Source of the DNA: JAAXTX01 sp035560715
GTDB lineage: Bacteria; Patescibacteriota; Minisyncoccia; Moranbacterales; UBA1568
DNA: 15,348 nucleotides
Direction of reading: 5' to 3'
Assembly: GCA_035560715.1 (NCBI GenBank)
Contig: DATMYW010000003.1
Span: 1 to 15,348 of the forward strand
Part shown: positions 8,091 to 12,788 of the stretch, one piece after another
How the letters are laid out: each line of letters begins with the position of its first letter
How positions within the stretch are numbered: position 1 is the stretch's first letter
Notes under the pieces: model-generated
The model's input: the letters and a program-made list of their open reading frames with translations, nothing else
What the model was told of the DNA's origin: nothing
Database searches by the model: none
Translations under genes and position numbers: made by a program

Positions 8091-8249
8091 TTACAACAGC
8101 CCCATGTTCCCGAAGAGGGTCAGGGTGATAACCGGCATGAGGGCGATAAGGAAGGCGAATGCCATCTCCTCGGCCTCGGCCGCCCTTCTGCAGCGCTCGC
8201 ACGAGTGCGCCGCCCCGACTGTCTTGTGCACCTGTCCCGACGTCACCAT
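8091..8249 (-). CDS. Small membrane peptide with a CxxC motif (52 aa)
   Basis: A short open frame not listed among longer ORFs. From the ATG at 8249 it encodes a polar N-terminus with SCERC (a CxxC pair that could bind metal or form a disulfide), a short Arg/Ala/Glu stretch, then a hydrophobic segment MAFAFLIALMPVITLTLFG near the C-terminus, ending GNMGLL. This start has a GGAAAG seven nt upstream; an in-frame ATG at 8264 would add five residues. It would be a tail-anchored or single-pass peptide. It is first in the operon and follows the promoter at 8398. Function unknown. Confidence 0.5.
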   Translation of the reverse strand: MVTSGQVHKTVGAAHSCERCRRAAEAEEMAFAFLIALMPVITLTLFGNMGLL

Positions 8250-8318
8250 GGAATTTCTTTCCATCGGTTTGTATTACGGCTTATGAGAGCCCATGCGGAC
8301 TCTTTTTCGTAGTTCTTC

Positions 8319-8354
8319 AAAAAGAAAACGGATTCCCCGCAAAGGGGCACCCGT
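8319..8354 (-). terminator. Promoter-proximal terminator-like hairpin (attenuator candidate)
   Basis: On the minus strand ACGG/CCGT and CCCC/GGGG stems, separated by a 3x3 internal loop, are followed by TTTTCTTTTT. It begins about 10 nt after the predicted transcription start, so full termination would leave an RNA of only about 45 nt before the small operon. Confidence 0.55.
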
Positions 8355-8369
8355 TTCCACTACAGACAC

Positions 8370-8398
8370 AGTATAGCGTATTTTTTTGATATGCGCAA
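8370..8398 (-). promoter_or_regulatory. Promoter of the 7.3-8.3 kb minus operon
   Basis: TTGCGC (8398-8393) and TATACT (8375-8370) on the minus strand are separated by exactly 17 nt, with an A-rich spacer. It sits directly after the terminator at 8420-8453, marking a new transcription unit that starts near 8363. Confidence 0.75.
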
Positions 8399-8419
8399 GG
8401 TTCTACTCGTCGATTCCAT

Positions 8420-8453
8420 GAAAAAAGCGTAAGGAAGAAATCTTCCTTACGCT
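8420..8453 (-). terminator. Strong terminator closing the right-hand gene array
   Basis: On the minus strand a 13-bp perfect stem (AGCGTAAGGAAGA with TCTTCCTTACGCT) is followed by TTTTTT. It begins 18 nt after the stop of the last array gene (8471). It is the best terminator in the right half of the window. Confidence 0.93.
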
Positions 8454-8470
8454 GAACCGGACTGAGCCGG

Positions 8471-8956
8471 CTACTCCTGCAGGTCATCGGGAATCGGCGG
8501 CGGAGTATTCTCGGCAACGACGAAATCGTCGAGCTCGATGATCTTCCGCGCCACCTCCTCCCAGGTACCTTCGAACCCAAGGAAATTCGCATACCGCTCA
8601 TAAATGTCGGGGTTCTTCATCCTCGTTTCATCCGAGAAAAATTCACCGTCTATCCATGCGGTCCCTCCTTTATGAAAGGACGCGGACAACATAAGGCGAT
8701 CGTACGAATCTCCAAGAAGATCGAGACACATGTGGATCCTCAATAATTCATCCTGCTCCAGCATGTGCGAACCGTCTTGGAAAGTGAACGAACCTGCGCA
8801 AATGGAATTTCCAGCGAGCAGCTCCTCCCACTTTTTCACAGTATTCACCACTGTTTCATAGGCGAGTTTCTGTTGTCTTTCCATGGCGTCGATAATCGCC
8901 TGCGAAGGTTCCGGCAACGGCGTAATGCCGTCCATAATGTTACCAAGAGTACCCAT
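8471..8956 (-). CDS. Orphan 161-aa acidic protein, last gene of the array
   Basis: No family recognised. The protein is acidic and mostly helical, with no signal or membrane segment. It has a segment AIIDAMERQQKLAYETVV near residues 20-37, a later LLRIHMCLDLLGDSYDRL helix pair, and a Pro-rich acidic tail (ENTPPPIPDDLQE). The start at 8956 follows AAGGAGAAA. Longer in-frame starts would read through leader copy L9 and are rejected. It follows leader L9 and ends at the strong terminator. Confidence 0.75.
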   Translation of the reverse strand: MGTLGNIMDGITPLPEPSQAIIDAMERQQKLAYETVVNTVKKWEELLAGNSICAGSFTFQDGSHMLEQDELLRIHMCLDLLGDSYDRLMLSASFHKGGTAWIDGEFFSDETRMKNPDIYERYANFLGFEGTWEEVARKIIELDDFVVAENTPPPIPDDLQE

Positions 8957-8996
8957 GGTATTTTCTCCTTGTCTTGAATTGTGAAATGAACCGTTT

Positions 8997-9064
8997 CCAT
9001 CTTCGGAAGTACGTCCGCGACACACCGCCGAAGATGGGGCCGACGAGAATTATTCTGGTCGGCC
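8997..9064 (-). repeat. Tandem-hairpin leader element, copy L9
   Basis: Minus strand, 5' to 3': hairpin A GGCCGAC/GTCGGCC with inner AGAA/TTCT and a TAA loop, directly abutting hairpin B CCATCTTCGG/CCGAAGATGG with inner GTGTGTC/GACGTAC around GCG (including G-U pairs). It ends 40 nt before the start codon at 8956. A -10-like TACAAT lies just upstream of hairpin A, but no -35 was found. Confidence 0.9.
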
Positions 9065-9084
9065 GAATTGTATTTTCAAATCGG

Positions 9085-9507
9085 TTATTCTTTTTGAAAC
9101 GAAAGGCCGTTGTTTCGTAAGACTTCAATCAGTTCAAGTTCGCTCTTAAGCCCCCAATGAGGATTTTCGCGCAAATCGCTCAATCTCTTTTCGGCCAATT
9201 CGTCCAGGGTTGATATGCCGAGAACATTTTTGCAGAGATTATGACTTCTTACTGTCAGATCAATGTCATCGATCGCGACACTTTTGAATACTAACTCCTC
9301 GCCGCTGTCGTCTATGATTTTCAGGATGCTCATCCCATTTTTTTCGAACGGGATGATGATTTCAAACGAAAGAAGGTTTTCAAGAGTAACGGCCGTTTCG
9401 GTAACATGCACCAACTTGCCGTATGTGCTTGTCCTGAGCGTTTCATTTACCGAGACGACGACAAGGGCGTTTTTTCCGATATGACCGCTGAGTTTTTCGG
9501 TGTTCAT
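9085..9507 (-). CDS. Protein with a C-terminal RNA polymerase alpha-CTD-like domain
   Basis: A 140-aa protein in two parts. Residues 1-75 are beta-rich (ALVVVSV, TYGKLVHV, AVTLENL, FEIIIPF) and look like a small barrel, possibly Sm-like, which is only a guess. Residues about 79-137 closely resemble the C-terminal domain of the bacterial RNA polymerase alpha subunit: IDDIDLTVRSHN aligns with E. coli VDDLELTVRSAN, then a GISTLDEL helix, then ENPHWGLKS for TPNLGKKS, ending NNGLSF. Equivalents of DNA-contacting Arg265, Asn268, Lys271, Gly296, Lys298 and Ser299 are present. Known alpha-CTDs bind UP-element DNA and activators, so a transcription role is likely. An alternative ATG at 9555 adds 16 basic residues; neither start has a clear ribosome site. 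No leader element precedes it. Confidence 0.8.
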   Translation of the reverse strand: MNTEKLSGHIGKNALVVVSVNETLRTSTYGKLVHVTETAVTLENLLSFEIIIPFEKNGMSILKIIDDSGEELVFKSVAIDDIDLTVRSHNLCKNVLGISTLDELAEKRLSDLRENPHWGLKSELELIEVLRNNGLSFQKE

Positions 9508-9582
9508 GGTTGTGTTTTTATATTTTTTGAAAGGTTTTCTTGGGCGGATTTTCATTGAAAACCGACGTTCACCCTCGGACGG

Positions 9583-9924
9583 TCAGTCTTTTTTGATAAG
9601 GTCTTGTATCTGTTTGTGCCATACCTTCTTCGGCTGTTCGTATTTGTCTATGACCGAGTCGAACATCTCTTCGTGACTTGTCATCGTCGTCAACAACGCC
9701 ACTTTTCCGTTCGGGTTCCTTCCCTTCGCCGCAACACATATGTTTATACCATCATCGACTTTATCGAAGACCATCCCGGTAATCAATACGTACGGTTCAG
9801 AGGGAGGTACGGCGCCAATGGCGACACGCGGATTCGTGGTAAACACGACGTCGGATCTTTCACCGATCAATACTTTCAATTCGTCGATAATGTGCTGATG
9901 TCTTTGGACAATAATGACTTTCAT
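9583..9924 (-). CDS. Degenerate receiver-like (CheY-fold) protein, 113 aa
   Basis: The N-terminus MKVIIVQ, the central PYVLITGMVF and the later GKVALLTTMTS fit beta strands 1, 3 and 4 of a response-regulator receiver. The acidic pair after strand 1 (DD in the 248-aa paralogue) is QR here. The phosphoacceptor Asp of strand 3 is Gly (ITGM versus ITDL). It is therefore probably a phosphorylation-independent pseudo-receiver; the fold is inferred from pattern only. The start at 9924 follows AAGGA. Leader and ribosome-site region match those of the 11839-12585 gene at 87 of 89 positions, indicating recent duplication or gene conversion of that segment. Confidence 0.7.
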   Translation of the reverse strand: MKVIIVQRHQHIIDELKVLIGERSDVVFTTNPRVAIGAVPPSEPYVLITGMVFDKVDDGINICVAAKGRNPNGKVALLTTMTSHEEMFDSVIDKYEQPKKVWHKQIQDLIKKD

Positions 9925-9962
9925 GATTTTTTCCTTGTTGTCTTGTTGTATAAAGAACCTTT

Positions 9963-10030
9963 CCATCTTCGGAAGTACGTCCGCGACATACCGCTGAAGA
10001 TGGGGCCGACACTGGATTGCCAGGTCGGCC
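9963..10030 (-). repeat. Tandem-hairpin leader element, copy L8
   Basis: Hairpin A GGCCGAC/GTCGGCC has a different inner stem, CTGG/CCAG with a CAAT loop. Hairpin B has CCATCTTC/GAAGATGG with one A-C mismatch, and GTATGTC/GACGTAC inside. It ends 38 nt before the start at 9924. Confidence 0.9.
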
Positions 10031-10052
10031 GGATTCAATAACCGCACAATGC

Positions 10053-10406
10053 CTAATGGATACCGCCACCCTGCCGGACCTTTTCACGGAATCCGGGAAA
10101 TCGCACTTCTGCATCGGGTTTCAATCCGACGACCTCGATGAAGACGACTTCCGTTCGGGTAAAGAAATACCCCAATTCCTTTCCGAACAACATCCGCAAT
10201 TGCTCGGGTGTCCAGATTGAGAATACGGCGATCCTTTTCTCCGCCCCCTCCACAAGCACGTTCCCGACGACCGTGCGCCCCGCAAGAGACTCGTACTTTC
10301 CGCCTCTCTTGAGCCCAAGCGAAACGCAGTAGACATCGAGGTCCGGCTCACCCTTGAGAAGGGCCTCCTGGAGCGTGGTGAACGCGAAACCCTCACAAAA
10401 TTTCAT
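10053..10406 (-). CDS. Orphan 117-aa protein
   Basis: No family recognised. Predicted mixed alpha/beta soluble protein with DLDVYCVSLGLKRGGKY, RTVVGNVLVEG, KRIAVFSIWTPEQLRMLF and FFTRTEVVFIEVVGL segments, ending basic with GGG. The start at 10406 has AAGGAGG six to seven nt upstream and is convincing. It lies between leader L7 and leader L8 in the array. Nothing indicates a catalytic site. Confidence 0.75.
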   Translation of the reverse strand: MKFCEGFAFTTLQEALLKGEPDLDVYCVSLGLKRGGKYESLAGRTVVGNVLVEGAEKRIAVFSIWTPEQLRMLFGKELGYFFTRTEVVFIEVVGLKPDAEVRFPGFREKVRQGGGIH

Positions 10407-10442
10407 AATCCCTCCTTGTGTTGATCGTTGTAAATGTTTATC

Positions 10443-10512
10443 CCATCTTCAGGAGCGCGTCCGCGACACACTGCTGAAGATGGAGCCGACGACACGCTGT
10501 GTGGAGTCGGCT
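10443..10512 (-). repeat. Tandem-hairpin leader element, copy L7
   Basis: Hairpin A is AGCCGAC/GTCGGCT, with the G-C closing pair of other copies replaced by A-T, and a different inner stem ACAC/GTGT. Hairpin B is CCATCTTCAG/CTGAAGATGG, where a C-G/G-C pair of L9 becomes A-T. These are compensatory changes. It ends 36 nt before the start at 10406. Confidence 0.9.
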
Positions 10513-10619
10513 CAATTTCATACCGATACCGCGGACTGCACGCTACACAGTCAGTGATTTCTCAGAAGAGAGTCGGACCTCTGTCCAGCATCTCCCGATC
10601 ATCACCTTGCTCCGTTATC

Positions 10620-10850
10620 GGTGTTGGGGTCCGGCCATGAAAACACCATTGAAGTTGCGAACAACCTTCTTTCATGGAGATTCACGACCGACTCCCCTTG
10701 TGATGTGAGGACTGAACCTCTTGAAGGGGTCTTGCACCCACTCCTTTTTCATTCGCGCCGTCAACTAGACGGCTTCAGCAGGGTCTCAGCAGGTCACGTT
10801 TAGCGCAAACGCACCGCATCTTGAACATGCTTACGAACCATCACTTCCCT
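10620..10850 (-). ncRNA. Structured RNA resembling HEARO/omega RNA, no linked IscB
   Basis: This stretch, where a gene would be expected after leader L6, has no credible open frame but is densely paired on the minus strand. Hairpins in order are GCCGTC/GACGGC, GGGT/ACCC around GCAAG, CCCCTT/AAGGGG enclosing GAGG/CCTC, GGAG/CTCC enclosing TCGGTCGTGAAT, GAAG..TTG/CAA..CTTC with a TTCG loop, and GGTGTT/AACACC at the 3' end. The GTTCAAG start, the GGAGTCGGTCGTGAATCTCC segment and this layout recall the IscB-associated HEARO (omega) RNA. That resemblance is from memory and unverified. No IscB or TnpB frame lies in the window, so it would be an orphan or non-autonomous copy. The stretch 10513-10619 shows only a 19-codon frame. 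Confidence 0.4.
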
Positions 10851-10892
10851 CGAGCAACGAAGGATTACTGCAAAGAACAACCGAACCGTAGT

Positions 10893-11026
10893 CCGGTATC
10901 GAACCCGTATCCCGTGATACGCCCTCGATACCGGGGCCGACGAGAATTATTCAGGTCGGCCGTTGCTTGCGACCTCTTCGGGAAGGTCTCCTTCTCTTTT
11001 GCTTGCGACGGGGAGAAGTGGCCCCG
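10893..11026 (-). repeat. Tandem-hairpin leader element, copy L6 (extended form)
   Basis: Hairpin A is standard (GGCCGAC/GTCGGCC, 10935-10961). Hairpin B has a wholly different outer stem, CCGGTATCGA/TCGATACCGG, and inner CGTATC/GATACG, at the same place and size. Upstream are hairpin C (GACCT/AGGTC, 10971-10988) and D (CGGGG/CCCCG with the conserved CCACTTCT loop, about 11009-11026). It precedes the HEARO-like RNA rather than an ORF. Its 5' part overlaps the end of the 103-aa gene. Confidence 0.85.
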
Positions 11027-11262
11027 CGAGAAAGGAGGTGTTGCGTCAGCAGTACTTCCGCCGTTGCAAGAAACTTCCCACGTTCCTCCTCTGTGAACCA
11101 GCCGAATCCCTCGTTCCTCCCCTCGAGAAGACGTGTCCCGTCGGCAGCTACGATCTGAAAGAATCCGTAGCGTGTCCGAAGGTACCCGATATATCTCCTC
11201 GTGAAGAAGTCAAAGGTCTCCGGGCTGGCGTTGCACACGCATTTGAAACGGACTTTTTTCAT
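10951..11262 (-). CDS. Orphan 103-aa protein with an Arg-rich tail encoded by leader L6
   Basis: No family recognised. The first ~75 residues form a compact alpha/beta region (KVRFKCVCNASPETFDFF, then RYGFFQIVAADGTRLLEG). The last ~27 residues are very basic (SPRRKQKRRRPSRRGRK). That tail is encoded entirely within hairpins D, C and A of leader L6, and the stop lies in the loop of hairpin A. Other array genes stop before the element, so the tail is probably a readthrough extension after loss of an original stop. The start at 11262 has GGGAGA five nt upstream. An RNA-binding role for the tail is speculation. Confidence 0.7.
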   Translation of the reverse strand: MKKVRFKCVCNASPETFDFFTRRYIGYLRTRYGFFQIVAADGTRLLEGRNEGFGWFTEEERGKFLATAEVLLTQHLLSRGATSPRRKQKRRRPSRRGRKQRPT

Positions 11263-11316
11263 GGTATCTCCCGATTGTGTTTTATTGGATTTCCTTCTTT
11301 TCAAGGTAACGACTGC

Positions 11317-11379
11317 ATTCAAACGCGCGTTTCCCGAACGCGCACTTGAATACATGGCCGAGTCGTTAGTCCTCGGCCA
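11317..11379 (-). repeat. Tandem-hairpin leader element, copy L5 (divergent sequence)
   Basis: Hairpin A is TGGCCGAG/CTCGGCCA (11355-11379) with a TAAC-containing loop. Hairpin B is ATTCAA/TTGAAT with inner GCGCGTT/AACGCGC (11317-11351). B has no sequence in common with the CCATCTTC type but the same layout. Candidate upstream hairpins are GCCACG/CGTGGC (11404-11423) and GCACG/CGTGC (11432-11452), in the positions of C and D. It lies 55 nt before the start at 11262. Confidence 0.8.
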
Positions 11380-11481
11380 GCGCGATAGAGTACCCCGACG
11401 ATTGCCACGCGATATGCCGTGGCACTGACCCGCACGGAAAGAAGGCTCGTGCAGGCATGGTTGCTTCGTCGCGGTGTTCAC

Positions 11482-11682
11482 TTATGGAGCGCCGGAAGAA
11501 AGACGTCGCGTTTCGCCTTTCCCGCGGACCTCCGCTCCATACGCCCCGATGATCGACCTCATGGCGGATTCCCAAGGACACCCGTCGGCATCCTTGCGCG
11601 ATTGTGCGGTAGAACCGCGTGAAGAGCGGCTCCCTGGGGAGCGACGCACTTCACGGGAATCCTTTACATACCGCACCTTCAT
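11482..11682 (-). CDS. Doubtful 66-aa basic ORF downstream of the hammerhead
   Basis: The frame from the ATG at 11682 is Arg/Ser-rich (KVRYVKDSREVRRS, later ESAMRSIIGAYGAEVRGKG) with no recognised domain. Its first 26 codons coincide with a strongly paired RNA (11604-11676), so it may be chance. In its favour, AGGGGAAAG precedes a five-codon frame (MIGDL) whose stop overlaps this start as ATGA, a layout typical of coupled translation. Nothing else in 11380-11838 looks coding; that stretch otherwise holds structured RNA. Confidence 0.25.
   Translation of the reverse strand: MKVRYVKDSREVRRSPGSRSSRGSTAQSRKDADGCPWESAMRSIIGAYGAEVRGKGETRRLSSGAP
11604..11676 (-). ncRNA. Nested stem RNA structure
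   Basis: An outer stem GTGCGGTA/TACCGCAC (8 bp) encloses CGTGAAG/CTTCACG (7 bp), which in turn encloses GCTCCC/GGGAGC. The pairing is extensive, and it follows the hammerhead candidate on the same strand. I do not recognise the class. Confidence 0.45.
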
Positions 11683-11732
11683 AAGTCGCCGATCATCTTT
11701 CCCCTAGCAACCGGGGTTACGAAAAAGAACTC

Positions 11733-11783
11733 TCCGTTTCGTCCTTTCGGACTCATCGGTCGGAACACACATTCCGAGACGGA
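11733..11783 (-). ncRNA. Type III hammerhead self-cleaving ribozyme candidate
   Basis: Read on the minus strand: stem III half TCCG, cleavage triplet GTC, stem I TCGGAA/TTCCGA with a TGTGTG loop, core CCGATGA, stem II GTCC/GGAC with a GAAA tetraloop, core GAAA, and stem III half CGGA. All three helices and both catalytic strands occur in the right order and spacing, with the U16.1-A15.1 pair and C17 in place. Cleavage is expected between the bases complementary to 11778 and 11777. The one departure is C instead of U at core position 4 (consensus CUGAUGA), which may slow it. It lies 55 nt after the receiver-protein stop and would cut the polycistronic RNA there. Confidence 0.78.
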
Positions 11784-11784
11784 T

Positions 11785-11819
11785 GCGAAGTTTTGGTCAG
11801 GGTTAACTTCGCGAACCCT
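11785..11819 (-). ncRNA. H-type pseudoknot upstream of the hammerhead
   Basis: On the minus strand stem 1 AGGGTT/AACCCT (6 bp) and stem 2 GCGAAGTT/AACTTCGC (8 bp) interlock. Loops are 1, 0 and 6 nt, ideal for a coaxial H-type pseudoknot. It lies between the stop at 11839 and the ribozyme. After cleavage it would sit at the new 3' end of the upstream mRNA. Confidence 0.6.
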
Positions 11820-11838
11820 CGAAAGAACATACGATACG

Positions 11839-12585
11839 TCATTGGGCCAGAATCCTGCGTATCGCCTCCACCCACACCGCCCGTCTTTCCTTCAGCACAC
11901 CGGCCGGACTCCCACCGATCGCGCCGCTCAGCTCATCGCTTCCCATGTACTTCAGGCTACCTTCTCCGTCATACGTGGCCTCACGGACGGAAACGATACC
12001 TTCGCTTATGAGCGGGAGAAGGAGCATCATGCCATCCACCGACCCCACGTTATCTCGATAGCTGCCGGCGTGCCGGTGGATATCGGAAACGAGACAGAGC
12101 TTCTTCCCGAGCTCATGAGCCCTGAGCATGATGGCACCGCCGTACGGGAACTGTGCGGGCGGCAGACTCTCCAGTCGTTTTTGGTAGGTGTCACACTCAC
12201 GACCGCGCTTCTCGCACGACTGAATCAGCCCCTCCAGAGCGACTCTACTCGTCCCATCCGTCGCCATACCAATGGCGGACTCCAGCTTCCATTCCGCCCT
12301 TTCGAAATCCCAGTCGTAGTAATCCTGCAAAACCTTCAAATAGGCTCCTTCGTCCTTCTTCAGTTTCGCGCGATACTCGTCGTACGCATCGCCGAGCGTC
12401 GTGCCCTCGCCGTGATTCTCGTCCGGGAAGAACAGATCCGTGATGACGGCATCGGCGGAAGCCAGCGCGGCGATAGCTTCACTTGCATTGTTCTTAAAGA
12501 TGAACTCATGCTCGGGAAACTGTTCGGCGGCTTTCTTGGCCGCTTCCAGATTCTTGGCGGAATCGTCGATGATGATAACCTTCAT
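11839..12585 (-). CDS. Receiver-domain (response-regulator-like) protein, 248 aa
   Basis: The N-terminus MKVIIIDDSAKNLEAAKKAA has the strand-1 acidic pair (DD at 7-8). ADAVITDLFFPDENHG supplies the phosphoacceptor Asp in the strand-3 position. After a long helical insertion (about residues 60-160) the fold seems to resume with GKKLCLVSDIHRH, where Ser could be the strand-4 hydroxyl residue. No DNA-binding output domain is visible. It may be a single-domain regulator with an inserted region or a receiver-like protein of another role. The start at 12585 follows AAGGA. The gene at 9583-9924 is a shorter, site-less relative with almost the same leader. Confidence 0.75.
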   Translation of the reverse strand: MKVIIIDDSAKNLEAAKKAAEQFPEHEFIFKNNASEAIAALASADAVITDLFFPDENHGEGTTLGDAYDEYRAKLKKDEGAYLKVLQDYYDWDFERAEWKLESAIGMATDGTSRVALEGLIQSCEKRGRECDTYQKRLESLPPAQFPYGGAIMLRAHELGKKLCLVSDIHRHAGSYRDNVGSVDGMMLLLPLISEGIVSVREATYDGEGSLKYMGSDELSGAIGGSPAGVLKERRAVWVEAIRRILAQ

Positions 12586-12623
12586 GATTTTTTCCTTGTT
12601 GTCTTGTTGTATAAAGAACCTTT

Positions 12624-12785
12624 CCATCTTCAGAAGTACGTCCGCGACATGCCGCTGAAGATGGGGCCGACGGAAATTGTTCTAGTCGGCCGTCAGACTG
12701 CGATCCGCTTCGGCCGGATCTCCTTCTTTTATCCCCTCCTTATGCGACGGGGAATCTCTTTGACGACGGGCGAAGTGGTCCCGTC
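12624..12785 (-). repeat. Tandem-hairpin leader element, copy L4 (extended form)
   Basis: Core 12624-12691: hairpin A GGCCGAC/GTCGGCC with a GAACAATTTC interior, hairpin B CCATCTTC/GAAGATGG. Upstream: C GATCCG/CGGATC (12702-12720, loop GCCGAAG), E TCCCC/GGGGA (12732-12753), D GACGGG/CCCGTC (12765-12785, loop ACCACTTCG). D begins 3 nt after the stop of the preceding gene. It lies 38 nt before the start at 12585. Confidence 0.9.
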
Positions 12786-12788
12786 CGG

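Noticed and set aside
9065..9100. Internal promoter with TACAAT before leader L9
   Set aside because: A -10-like hexamer is present but no -35 at suitable spacing; too weak to annotate.
10471..10560. tRNA or tmRNA in the gene-free stretches
   Set aside because: No cloverleaf, T-loop GTTCRA with acceptor pairing or CCA end could be assembled in the gene-free stretches of the array.
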